In this document: one piece after another, positions 33,713 to 42,500 of the stretch | Layout: every line of letters starts with the position of its first letter | How positions within the stretch are numbered: the stretch's first letter is position 1 | NCBI RefSeq assembly: GCF_023896955.1 | Contig: NZ_JAMHIW010000012.1 | Span: 110,438 to 174,437 of the forward strand | Source of the DNA: Micromonospora sp. RHAY321 | Lineage (GTDB): Bacteria > Actinomycetota > Actinomycetes > Mycobacteriales > Micromonosporaceae | Direction of reading: 5' to 3' | DNA length: 64,000 nucleotides | Notes under the pieces: model-generated | What the model was told of the DNA's origin: nothing | Database searches by the model: none | The model's input: only the letters and a program-made list of their open reading frames with translations | Translations under genes and position numbers: made by a program

Positions 33713-34091
33713 CGAACTGCAGGAACGCGCCGGCGTGCAGGTGCTGGTCTGCGACCCGGCCGGCCCGCCGGTGGCCACCGAGCAGGACGCACTGGACCTG
33801 ATCGGCGCGGCCTTCCTCGGTGCGCAGGTGGTGGCCGTACCCGCCAACCGGTTCGACGAACGATTCTTCTCGCTCGGCACCCGCTTCGCCGGCGAGGTGA
33901 TGCAGAAGTTCGTCAACTACCGGCTGCGACTGGCCGTCGTCGGCGACATCTCGGCGCATCTCGCGGAGAGTTCGGCGCTGCGCGCCCTGGTGCACGAGTC
34001 GAACCGGGCCGAGCACATCTGGTTCGTGCCCGACTTCGACGCCCTCGACGCCCGCCTGCGCGCCATGGCGCAGCCCCGTCACCGGTCGTAG
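33705..34091 (+). CDS. DUF4180 domain protein
   Basis: A 128-residue cytoplasmic protein. DALDLIGAAFLGAQVVAVPA, RFDERFFSLGTRFAGEVMQK and FVNYRLRLAVVGDIS identify DUF4180, a family without known function. GGGAGG precedes the ATG within the end of the HTH gene. In other actinobacteria DUF4180 genes often sit next to MerR/HTH genes, consistent with a regulator plus effector or co-regulator pair. Its 3' end overlaps the converging OGG-fold gene by 13 bases. Confidence 0.82.
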   Translation: MPDELQERAGVQVLVCDPAGPPVATEQDALDLIGAAFLGAQVVAVPANRFDERFFSLGTRFAGEVMQKFVNYRLRLAVVGDISAHLAESSALRALVHESNRAEHIWFVPDFDALDARLRAMAQPRHRS

Positions 34092-34702
34092 AAGGCCGCC
34101 ATCTCCACCGCGTCCGGTTCGATGGCTCTGGCGTGCGCCTGCTCAGCCGCCCAGCGCAGATAGGCGAGCCATTCCTCGGACAACCAGCCGGATGCACGGC
34201 CGACGCCGGCCTCGGCAGGGAGGCGGCTGGCCACCACGCGGTCGAGGATCAAGGGCTGTACACCACCCACCCCTCGGCGGTAGCCGGCGAAATAGAGGAC
34301 CTTCGTGAAAAGCCCCGGCCCCAACCACGGCAGGCGAGCGTGGTCGGGGTCGCCCAAGCGGCGGTACGCCGTGCGTAGCGCGTCCTCATCGTGCTCCGAT
34401 GTGGACACCGCCTCAAGCGCGTACGTCAAGCGTTTGCCGTCCGGGTCGGCGCCGAGCGACTTCGCGGCGCGCCACGGCCCGTACCCGATGGGTCCGTAAC
34501 CCCAGATCAGCACGGCGGTCAGCAGTTGGCGGGCGCTCGCGGAACCGGCCCGGTACGCGTCGGCCACCGCGAAGACGTCGCGCCGCCAGACGTCGCCGCT
34601 CGACGGGAAGCTCTCGGGCCAGGCGTCCGGCGGTAGGCCTGCCCGCCACCGGTCCACGTTCACGGTGATCGGGGCCTGCTCTCCCGGTATCGGTTTCTGC
34701 AC
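34079..34702 (-). CDS. 8-oxoguanine glycosylase OGG-fold protein
   Basis: A 207-residue protein. ARQLLTAVLIWGYGPIGYGP, LPWLGPGLFTKVLYFAGYRR and PLILDRVVASRLP match the OGG-like helix-hairpin-helix family seen in actinobacteria. The segment GPGLFTKVLYF corresponds to the helix-hairpin-helix, and the D of LILDRVV would be the catalytic Asp. A lysine nucleophile typical of OGG1 is not obvious, so activity is uncertain. GTG 34702 follows GGGAGG with a 5-base gap. It is a lone gene. Confidence 0.65.
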   Translation of the reverse strand: MQKPIPGEQAPITVNVDRWRAGLPPDAWPESFPSSGDVWRRDVFAVADAYRAGSASARQLLTAVLIWGYGPIGYGPWRAAKSLGADPDGKRLTYALEAVSTSEHDEDALRTAYRRLGDPDHARLPWLGPGLFTKVLYFAGYRRGVGGVQPLILDRVVASRLPAEAGVGRASGWLSEEWLAYLRWAAEQAHARAIEPDAVEMAAFYDR

Positions 34703-34851
34703 GGCTACCTCCCTCAGGTCACGGGCTTGGAGTTCTCCGCACGCTATGGCCGGGCACTTCCGCCCGACTGCCCGAGGACGCCATATCGGGGTATTGCGCC
34801 TCCACCACGTTTGTACTTGGCCCCGTGGAGCGGCATCTGGCCTGGGCCCAC

Positions 34852-34876
34852 GACTAGTCGCAGGGTGACCGGGTAC
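34852..34876 (+). promoter_or_regulatory. SigB-type stress promoter
   Basis: GACT, a 15-base spacer and GGGTAC match GNNT-N14-16-GGGTAC, the SigB consensus known from Streptomyces coelicolor. GGGTAC ends ten bases before ATG 34886. The same GACTAG-N11-CCGGGTACGCGCGAT string occurs at 52318-52349. Confidence 0.6.
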
Positions 34877-34885
34877 GCGCGATGC

Positions 34886-35107
34886 ATGGGTAGCCACAAG
34901 CAGAACAAACACGACAGCGGCGGCGAGTCGGCGCGAGGCCGGCGGCATGCGGGCAGCGGCGCTCCGGGCCGCCAGGGCTCGCCCATGGAGCACTCGCCCG
35001 ACCAACGGCACCGCCGTACTGCGACCGGCTCTGCCGGCACGGAGCACGACCTGGGCCGGGCAAAGGTCTCGGGCGACGGGCGGATTCAGCGCCAGGGCGG
35101 CTCCTGA
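34886..35107 (+). CDS. Small hydrophilic protein, possibly stress-induced
   Basis: A 73-residue protein very rich in Gly, Ser, Arg, His, Lys and Gln (MGSHKQNKHDSGGES at the start). It has no hydrophobic core and would be disordered. No ribosome site is visible; the SigB-type GGGTAC box ends ten bases upstream, so the message would be nearly leaderless. A strong hairpin follows 13 bases after the stop. Promoter, small frame and terminator together make a neat unit, and hydrophilic disordered proteins are common in general stress regulons. Function unknown. Confidence 0.5.
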   Translation: MGSHKQNKHDSGGESARGRRHAGSGAPGRQGSPMEHSPDQRHRRTATGSAGTEHDLGRAKVSGDGRIQRQGGS

Positions 35108-35119
35108 CCTGACGCGTCA

Positions 35120-35161
35120 CCGGTGCAGCCGCCCCGCGCGTTCGCGGGGCGGCTGCACCGG
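35120..35161. terminator. Strong bidirectional terminator
   Basis: Perfect 19-base arms (35120-35138 and 35143-35161) surround CGTT. It separates the small stress gene from the leftward triple-repeat protein gene ending at 35173. Confidence 0.88.
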
Positions 35162-35172
35162 ATGAGTGGTTG

Positions 35173-36078
35173 CTACGCGGTTGCGCAGATGGCGTACGCC
35201 GTGTCGGACCAGTTGCCGGCGAACGCGTCCTCCTCGTACGCACCCGAGGCGGCCGACGTCGGGGCGGTCGCGGGACCGCCGTTGGGGCGGAAGTCGTCCA
35301 CGATGCCCTCGCCGGTGACCCCGTTCAGCTCGTAGCCGGCGCCGGTCAGCACCTTCCCGACCGGGCAGGTAGCGACGACGCTGCGGAAGTCGAGGGAGTT
35401 GCTGGCGCCCACCGCGGATGCCCGCACCAGGCCGGGCAGCGGGTTGGCGCAGATGGCGTACGCGGTCGCGGACCAGTTCAGGGCGGTGGCGTCCGACTCG
35501 TAGGCGCCGACGTTCACTGAGGTCGGTGCTGCGGCGACGCCGCCGTTGGGGCGGAAGTCGTCGACGACGCCCTCACCGGTCACACCGTTCAGCTCATAGC
35601 CCGTACCGGTGAGGACCTTCCCGACCGGGCAGCTCGCGGTGGTGCTGTGGAAGTCGGCGGAGTCGCTGACGCTGGTCGCGGCGATCCGCACTAGGCCCGC
35701 TACCGGGTTGGCGCAGATCGCGTACGCCGTCACCGACCAGTTGCCGGCGAACGCCTCCGTCTCGTAGGCGCCCACCGTGACAGCCGTTGGCGCGGTGGCC
35801 GGGCCGCCGTTGGGGCGCAGGTCGTCGACGACACCCTCACCGGTCACCCCGTTCAGCTCGTAGCCCGTACCGGTCAGGACCTTGCCCACCGGGCAGGTCG
35901 CGGTGGCGCTGTGGAAGTCGGCGGAGTCGCTGACGCTGGTCGCGGCGATCCGCACCAGGCCGGGGACCGCGGCGGACGCCGGGCTCGCCGGGGCGATCAC
36001 CGCACCGGCCACGACGAGACCGAGCACGAGTACGGAGGCTCGGGCACCGAACCGCCGGGATTCCTTCTGAGCACGCAT
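35173..36078 (-). CDS. Secreted protein with three 88-residue repeats
   Basis: A 301-residue exported protein. The Sec signal (ASVLVLGLVVAGAVIAP to ASAA) is followed by three tandem repeats of about 88 residues. Each repeat has CPVGKVLTG, GYELNGVTGEG, VDD-RPNGG, and NWS-TAYAICA, with two cysteines about 60 residues apart that probably form one disulphide per repeat. I recognise no named domain. The repeats are likely beta-rich adhesive or binding modules. GGGAGA precedes ATG 36078. It diverges from a phosphodiester glycosidase gene. Confidence 0.75.
   Translation of the reverse strand: MRAQKESRRFGARASVLVLGLVVAGAVIAPASPASAAVPGLVRIAATSVSDSADFHSATATCPVGKVLTGTGYELNGVTGEGVVDDLRPNGGPATAPTAVTVGAYETEAFAGNWSVTAYAICANPVAGLVRIAATSVSDSADFHSTTASCPVGKVLTGTGYELNGVTGEGVVDDFRPNGGVAAAPTSVNVGAYESDATALNWSATAYAICANPLPGLVRASAVGASNSLDFRSVVATCPVGKVLTGAGYELNGVTGEGIVDDFRPNGGPATAPTSAASGAYEEDAFAGNWSDTAYAICATA
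35188..35966. repeat. Three 264-base tandem repeats
   Basis: The repeats of the secreted protein are also repeats in DNA. The N-terminal pair share long near-identical stretches (for example around 35641-35695 and 35893-35955), while the C-terminal copy has diverged more. This implies one older and one recent duplication or gene conversion. Confidence 0.8.
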
Positions 36079-36494
36079 GTATTTCTCCCGTCTGAGGCCC
36101 TGGGCGGCAGGTGTTACGACGCCGACGCCAAGGCCGTTCGTAATGACGGGTTGACGGTAGGTAGTGGCCTGACCAGGCATTATCTCCAACCGACTACGTC
36201 GCGTAACGGACCATGTCATCGATCGTTCCGATCGGTCTGCGCGGCCTGGCGACCACCGAACACACACTGCTCCACCCGTGCTGACGGCCAGAGCGCAGTC
36301 GAATGCGGGCTCTGGCCGTCAGCTTCGGGAGACGGGCAGGTGAACCATCGCGCGCCGGCGGTTCAGCTTGATCATCTCGCCCGTTCACCCCGGCGTGATC
36401 GGCTGACCAGGAAACTTTCGCTGGTCCGGCCTTCGTCGGATCCGCTCGAACCGCCGAGCGCAAGGCTCGGGACCGCCCCAGGAAAGGAGCGACG
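36079..36494. other. Intergenic region with isolated strong hairpin
   Basis: A 416-base divergent gap, less G+C-rich than the flanking genes. It holds a perfect inverted repeat with 15-base arms (36280-36294 and 36309-36323) and a 14-base loop, plus a weaker hairpin GACCAG/CTGGTC (36405-36426). TTGACG at 36151 could be a -35 box. The strong hairpin is far from both gene starts and resembles a terminator, so a short untranslated RNA is possible. Confidence 0.4.
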
Positions 36495-37757
36495 ATGAGG
36501 TCATCGAAGCTCGTACGCTCGAGTCTGGCACTGGTGCTCGCCGCCGGACTGAGCACACTCATGGCGCCCGTCGACACCGCGCAGGCCGCGGTCACGACAC
36601 CGGCGGCGTCCACGGCGGACGCCGCGATCACCGTCACCTCGACCGAACAACTCGCGCCGGGCGTGACGTACGGCTCGTTCCAGGTGCAGACGCCACGCGG
36701 CGTCACCGTCGGCTACCTGCTCACCGCGGACCTGCACAAGAACCAGGTCTCGGTGGACCTGCTGCACCCCGATGCCGTCGCACAGCGGAAGGTCGTCTCG
36801 GCGATGACGAACGAGCAGGGTGCCGTCGCCGGCGTGAACGGCGACTTCTTCAACATCAGCGAGACGCACGCCGGGGTGGCACCGACCGGCTCCGCCTCCG
36901 GTCCGGAGGTCGCGGACGGCGAGGACCTGAAGTTCGCCGTACCGAACAAGCAGCGCTTCGGCCCCGGACTCGCCCCCGGCACCTCGACCCGCGACGTGTT
37001 CGGTGTGGGGGTGAACGGCAGGGCGCGCGTTGACACCCTGAGCCTGACCGGCGAGGTGCGCAGCGCCAAGGGCACGATCACCCTCGACGGCCTCAACCAG
37101 TACGCGCTGCCGGTCGGCGGCATCGGCCTCTTCACCTCCGTCTGGGGTACCGCCTCCCGAGTCCGCTCGACCTGCGGCAGCGACACCAGCCGCGACGCCC
37201 CGTGCAGCAGCCACACCTATGAGGTGACCGTCCGCGGCGGCGTGGTGACCTCGGTCGGTCAGACGCCCGGCGCGGGTGAGATTCCCAGCGACACCCAGGT
37301 GCTCGTCGGCCGGGAGGACGGCGCGGACCAGCTCGACGACCTCGTCGTCGGCGACCGGGTGAAGGTGGACGAGAAGCTCGTCTCCGTGGGCAAGCCGAAG
37401 CTGACGTTCGCGGTCGGCGGCGCCCCGATCCTGCGCGACGGCGCACCGCTGGCGGGCCTGGACACCAAGACCGCCGCGGTACGTAGTTCCGCGGGCGCGA
37501 GCGCCGACGGCGGGACCGTGTACCTCGTCGCGCTGGCCGGCCGCGCGCCCGCCAGCGCGGGCTTCACCATCGCCGAACTGGCCGACCTGATGCGCTCGCT
37601 CGGTGCGCACGACGCGGTGAACCTCGACGGGGGCGGCTCGACCACCATCGCCGTACGGGAGCCGGGCCAGCAGGCCGCCACCGCCCGCAACAACCCCTCC
37701 GACGGCACCGAACGCGCGGTCGCCAACGGCGTCGGGATCTTCGTCGGCCGCCACTGA
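36495..37757 (+). CDS. Secreted phosphodiester glycosidase family protein (NAGPA domain)
   Basis: A 420-residue exported protein with a Sec signal ending near AQAA. Its NAGPA (DUF2233-type) motifs are AVAGVNGDFFNISE, VVYL-like core strands, AHDAVNLDGGGSTTIAV and ERAVANGVGIFVG. Mammalian NAGPA removes GlcNAc from phosphodiesters; in bacteria the substrate may be teichoic acid or another sugar-phosphate polymer. AAAGGAG precedes the ATG. A strong terminator follows, then a convergent paralogue. Confidence 0.88.
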   Translation: MRSSKLVRSSLALVLAAGLSTLMAPVDTAQAAVTTPAASTADAAITVTSTEQLAPGVTYGSFQVQTPRGVTVGYLLTADLHKNQVSVDLLHPDAVAQRKVVSAMTNEQGAVAGVNGDFFNISETHAGVAPTGSASGPEVADGEDLKFAVPNKQRFGPGLAPGTSTRDVFGVGVNGRARVDTLSLTGEVRSAKGTITLDGLNQYALPVGGIGLFTSVWGTASRVRSTCGSDTSRDAPCSSHTYEVTVRGGVVTSVGQTPGAGEIPSDTQVLVGREDGADQLDDLVVGDRVKVDEKLVSVGKPKLTFAVGGAPILRDGAPLAGLDTKTAAVRSSAGASADGGTVYLVALAGRAPASAGFTIAELADLMRSLGAHDAVNLDGGGSTTIAVREPGQQAATARNNPSDGTERAVANGVGIFVGRH

Positions 37758-37771
37758 CCGGCCAATCGCTG

Positions 37772-37816
37772 AACGGCAGGAGCCTCGCCCGGACATTGGG
37801 CGAGGCTCCTGCCGTT
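37772..37816. terminator. Strong terminator between converging glycosidases
   Basis: AACGGCAGGAGCCTCGCCC (37772-37790) and its exact complement (37798-37816) surround GGACATT. It probably serves both phosphodiester glycosidase genes. Confidence 0.88.
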
Positions 37817-37915
37817 CCAGCTCCGGCCCGCCGATGCGGCCGGCCCCGGCCCCCGACGCACGGAGACCGGCCGCACCGGATCTGGTTAGGACCGGGACGC
37901 CTGCTGCGACATCCG

Positions 37916-39211
37916 TCAGTTGCCGCTGCGGTACCGGCCGGCGACGTAGACGAGCGCGTCACCGACGGCCCGCTCGGCCCCACTCGGGTGGCTGACAAGT
38001 GCGCCAGCGGCGGCCATCGCCGTGGACCCGCCGCCGTCAAGGTTGATCGCGTCGTCCATGCCGAGCGCCTGGGCGACCGCGGCGGTCTCGGCCAGGGTGG
38101 TGCCGACGCTGGTGGTCTGCCGCCCGTCGATGGTGGCGAGCACGATCTTCCCGTCCCGCGTGGTGCCGGCGATGGTGCGCGGGTTGCGGGCGAAGAAGCT
38201 GTCACCGGGGGCGCCGTCCGGCACCACGATCTGGCCGTCCGCCGTCAGCGGGTACCGGCCGTTCACGCCGAAGAGCCCGGGCCGCAGCGGAAGCTTCCGG
38301 CCCTGCTGGTCGGTGAGCGTCGAGTCCCGGTCCACGCACCCCTTGCCGGCGACGCCGAGCAGAGCAACGGTGTCCTTTCCGGTCGCCTGCAACGAGGTCT
38401 GGCCGGCGGTGAGGGTGGTGCCCCGGGTGGTCGCGGTGCGGACCACGCAGTTCAGCCGGTTCAGTACGACCTCCACGCCAGCGCCGGCCGGGGTGGCCGC
38501 ACCGAACTCGGGGGTGAACTGCGCGACGTCGCCGGGCACACCGCACTGGGTCTGGTCGGTGAGGGCGGCGCAGTCGGCGGGGACCACCGGCGGGTGGTTG
38601 ATGAACTCCAGCGGCAGAGTGGCGTTGGTCCGCCGATTCCGAACGCTGCCCGACCACGCCACCTTCCCGGTGAGGGCCCGGTTGCTGTTGGCGTCGACGA
38701 TGAAGTTGACCTCGGCCGGATCGGTGGTCGGCTCACTGAGCAGCTTCCCGCCATAGAGCCCCAGGCCCACTGGGTCACCTGGGTACTGCTGGCTGGCGGT
38801 GAAGGTGAAGAACGAGGCGTTGACGCCGGCCAGGGCGCCCGAGGCGCGGACCAGTTCGGTCGTCTTCTCGACCTGACCGAGGTCCGGGCCGTACGTCGCC
38901 TTCAGGTGCCCCCGCGCGCGGCGCGGGTCGATGGTGAGCACGTTGACCACCCACGGGCCGCGCGTGGTCGTGTTGATCTGGTCGGCGGGGGCCGGCTCGG
39001 CGCCCCGAACGATCCGGGTCAGGGTGACACCGGCGGCCAGGGTGCTGCTGGTGCGGACCTCGGTCAGGTCGGCGTCGCCGATCGGCAGGGTGCTGCCGGC
39101 GGCCTCGGCTTGGGCCCCCGGAACGACACCGAGAGTGACCGCGGCCAGCGCGGCGGCGGCGAGCGCCCCGGCGCGGCGGAAGCCAGCGAGGCCAGAGTGG
39201 GAAACAGTCAT
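37916..39211 (-). CDS. Secreted phosphodiester glycosidase family protein, paralogue
   Basis: A 431-residue exported protein with a Sec signal (GALAAAALAAVTLGVVPGAQAEA). NAGPA motifs are GALAGVNASFFTFT, DDAINLDGGGSTAMA and ERAVGDALVYV. The first motif has N-A-S-F-F where the neighbour has N-G-D-F-F, so the acidic residue is missing here and specificity or activity may differ. A pair of cysteines (DCAAL, QCGVP) and another (NCVVR, GCVDR) could make disulphides. It converges on its paralogue across a shared terminator. Confidence 0.87.
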   Translation of the reverse strand: MTVSHSGLAGFRRAGALAAAALAAVTLGVVPGAQAEAAGSTLPIGDADLTEVRTSSTLAAGVTLTRIVRGAEPAPADQINTTTRGPWVVNVLTIDPRRARGHLKATYGPDLGQVEKTTELVRASGALAGVNASFFTFTASQQYPGDPVGLGLYGGKLLSEPTTDPAEVNFIVDANSNRALTGKVAWSGSVRNRRTNATLPLEFINHPPVVPADCAALTDQTQCGVPGDVAQFTPEFGAATPAGAGVEVVLNRLNCVVRTATTRGTTLTAGQTSLQATGKDTVALLGVAGKGCVDRDSTLTDQQGRKLPLRPGLFGVNGRYPLTADGQIVVPDGAPGDSFFARNPRTIAGTTRDGKIVLATIDGRQTTSVGTTLAETAAVAQALGMDDAINLDGGGSTAMAAAGALVSHPSGAERAVGDALVYVAGRYRSGN

Positions 39212-39506
39212 GCCCTGACTGTCGCGACGGCACGGAACGAGCTACCCGACATCACCTGACACCCGGGCAAACTGTTGATGTAGAGGATCGCCAAGCGTAA
39301 GTCATTTGCTGAAAAGAAGCTTCACTACTGTGGGATCCAGCGAGGCGCTCTCCATCAGCGGATGAAGCCCTCGGACGAGTGGATGTGCGTGGTGGGTGAG
39401 GCTGCGAGCCAGGATGCCTGGGCGAACTGTCGGGCACCTGACAAACGACATGCACACGTGTTGTCGAGGGCGCCGCCCTCCGCCCATTCCAGCTAACGTG
39501 CCCGCC
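39212..39506. other. A+T-richer intergenic gap before the helicase
   Basis: About 295 bases between divergent genes. The part at 39260-39330 (TGTTGATGTAGAGG, CATTTGCTGAAAAGAAGC) is strikingly A+T-rich for this window. I see no attachment site, tRNA remnant or repeat. The shift may mark the edge of acquired DNA. Confidence 0.4.
39494..39499 (+). promoter_or_regulatory. -10 box of a leaderless promoter (helicase)
   Basis: TAACGT is followed by seven bases and ATG 39507. There is no ribosome site. This supports the chosen start over the open frame extending to 39396. Confidence 0.6.
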
Positions 39507-42500
39507 ATGACGGATCTTGAGCGGGGTGTCTACGAGCACCTGATTACCCGCGAGCTGGCCGACCGCCTCCAGGAGGTTGACGCCGCCCTGATCCAACGCA
39601 TCAGACTCGACCCCGCCGACGCTCACCACACCCTCGCCCGCCACATCGCCACCCTGGCCGCCCGCGCCCTGCAAGCCCTTCCCAACGGCGACGACAAGCT
39701 CCACCACCAGGTCGAGATGGCGAATCGCATCTCCGAAGCCATTGCCACGCTGAGCCCGAAGGCAGCGACGGAACAGGACCAGGTAACCGACGCCAAGCAC
39801 CTGCTTCACGCCATCGCCGCACCGCCCACGCCACCCGCACTGCCAGCGTTCCCGCAGCGCCCCACCACGCCGCTCTCCACCGGCGCGCTGCTGGTCAACG
39901 GCCGCCACCAGCCCCGCATCGGCCATGAGGTCAACCACGAGATGGCCTCCGCCGATCAGGTCGACCTGCTCTGCGCGTTCATCAAGTGGTACGGCCTGCG
40001 CATCGTCGAGCCGGCCATCCGCGACCTGATCGAGCGTGGCGGCCGTGTCCGGGTCATCACCACGACCTACCTCGGCGCCACCGATCAGCGAGCCCTGGAC
40101 CGGCTCGCCGAGCTGGGCGCCGAGATCAAGGTGTCGTACGAAACGAGGACCACGCGGCTACACGCCAAGGCGTGGCTCTTCCGACGGGGCAACGGCACCA
40201 CCACCGCGTACGTCGGTTCGTCGAACCTGTCGAAGACCGCGCTGGTAGACGGCGTGGAGTGGAACGTCCGCATCTCGAACATGGAGCAGCCGCACGTCAT
40301 CGACACGTTCACGGCGACGTTCGAGGACTACTGGAACGATCCGGCGTTCGAGGAGTACGACGCGGCCAGGGACGCCGAGCGGCTGCGGCAGGCACTCAGC
40401 GGCGAGCGGCGCGACGAGGCGCCCACTGAGATCTCGAATCTGGACGTGCGCCCCTACCCGTACCAGGCCGAGATCCTGGCCGACCTGGACGCCGAGCGAC
40501 AGGTGCACGGCCGCTGGCGCAACTTGGTGGTGATGGCGACCGGTACCGGCAAGACCGTCGTCGCCGCCCTCGACTACCGCCGGCTACACAAGGCGGGGCA
40601 GGCAGACTCGCTGCTCTTCGTCGCCCATCAGGAGCAGATCCTGCGGCAGAGCCTGTCGACGTTCCGGCAGGTGATGGGGGACGGCAGCTTCGGCGAAACG
40701 CTCGTCGGGGGTAAGGAGCCGCAGCACTGGCGGCACGTCTTTGCCTCCATCCAGTCCCTGCATCGGCGGGAGATCGACCCCGAGGCGTACGACGTGGTCA
40801 TCGTGGATGAGTTCCACCATGCGGAGGCGCCGACGTACGCCAGGCTGCTGGAGCGGCTGCGGCCCCGCGTACTCCTGGGGCTGACGGCGACCCCCGACCG
40901 GACCGATGGCGGCGACGTGCGCCATTGGTTCGACGGCCGGGCGGCCGTGGAGCTGCACCTGTGGGAGGCGTTGGACCGCCAGTTGCTGGCGCCATTCCAG
41001 TATTTCGGACTGCACGACGACGTGGACCTGTCGCAGGTGTCCTGGAAGCGCGGACAGGGGTACGACCTAGCAGAGCTGAACGGCCTCTACACCGGCAACC
41101 ATGCTCGGGCGCGGGCGGTGCTGCGGGCGGTCCAGAGGACCGTCGATCCCGGGCGAATGCGGGCGCTCGGGTTCTGCGTGAGCATCGCGCATGCCACGTT
41201 CATGGCCGACTGGTTCACCGAACACGGCGTACCGTCGGCGGCGGTGACCTCAGGAGTCGACCGTCCGCGACAACGCGAGCTGCTGCGGGACTTCAAAGCG
41301 GGCAAGCTGCGGGTGCTCTTCACCGTGGACCTCTTCAACGAGGGTGTCGACCTGCCGATGGTCGACACCATCCTGATGCTGCGCCCCACCGAGAGCGCGA
41401 CGATCTTCCTTCAGCAACTCGGTCGTGGCCTGCGGCTCGACGACGATAAGCCCTGCCTCACCGTGCTCGACTTCATCGGCGGGCAGCACGCCAACTTCCG
41501 CTTCGACCTGCGGTGGCGGGCGTTGACCGGAGTCAGCCGGCGGGCCGTCGAGGCGGCCGTCCGGGATGACTTCCCGTCGCTGCCGAGTGGCTGCCACGTC
41601 GAGCTGGACCGGGTGGCGAAGGAGGTCGTGCTCGCCAACCTGAAGTCGGCGCTACCGATCTCGAAGAACGGCCTGGTGGCGGAGCTGCGGCAGCTCGGGG
41701 ACGTCCGCCTGGCCGAGTTGCTGCGGGAGACCGGCCTGGAGATCGAGGACATCTACCGGTCGGCGAGCATCGGCGGATGGGCCGGGCTGCGGCGCCTGGC
41801 TGGCATCGAGACCTCGACCGCCGGGCCGGACGACCGCGAGCTCGGCCGGGCCATCGGGCGAATGTTGCACATCGACGACGTGGACCGGCTGTCCCTGCTG
41901 GCCCGGGTCGCAGGCGGCGAACACCGCGGCGGCGGCCGACTGCTGGACATGCTGCACTTCAGCCTCTGGGGGCCGTCGGCGTCGCTGACCGAGCGCGACG
42001 CCCGGCTGAAGCGGCTCTGGGCGGAGCCGGCGCGCTGCGCCGAACTGCGCCAGGTCGTCGAGGTCCTACGGGATCGGATCCACCGGGTCACACCGGAGCC
42101 GGCGTCGGACCGGGTGCCACTGCGGGTGCACGCCCGCTACAGCCGAAACGAGGCGTGCGCGGCCTTCGGGATGGCGAACCCGGGGTCGCTGCGCGAGGGC
42201 GTGAAGTGGCTGCCGGACGAGCGGGCCGACCTCTTCTTCGTCACCCTGGTGAAGTCCGAGGAGCACTACTCTCCCACCACGATGTATGCCGACCGGGCCA
42301 TCACCGACAGCCTGTTCCAGTGGGAGTCGCAGAGCACCACGTCGTCGGCGTCGGGGACCGGGCAGCGCTACATCCAGCACGTCGAGCGCGGGTCGACGGT
42401 GCACCTGTTCGTCCGGGAGACCAAGCTCGCCGACCGCGACCTGGGCGCGCCGCCGTACCTATACGCCGGGCCGATGACGTACCAGGAGCACAGCGGCGAT

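Noticed and set aside
33257..34091. HTH-DUF4180 pair as a toxin-antitoxin module.
   Set aside because: Neither protein resembles a known toxin, and DUF4180 has no nuclease or kinase motif. Gene order and overlap alone are not enough.
34727..34885. N-terminal extension of the small stress protein back to 34727.
   Set aside because: It would span the SigB-type promoter, has unlike composition and lacks a ribosome site.
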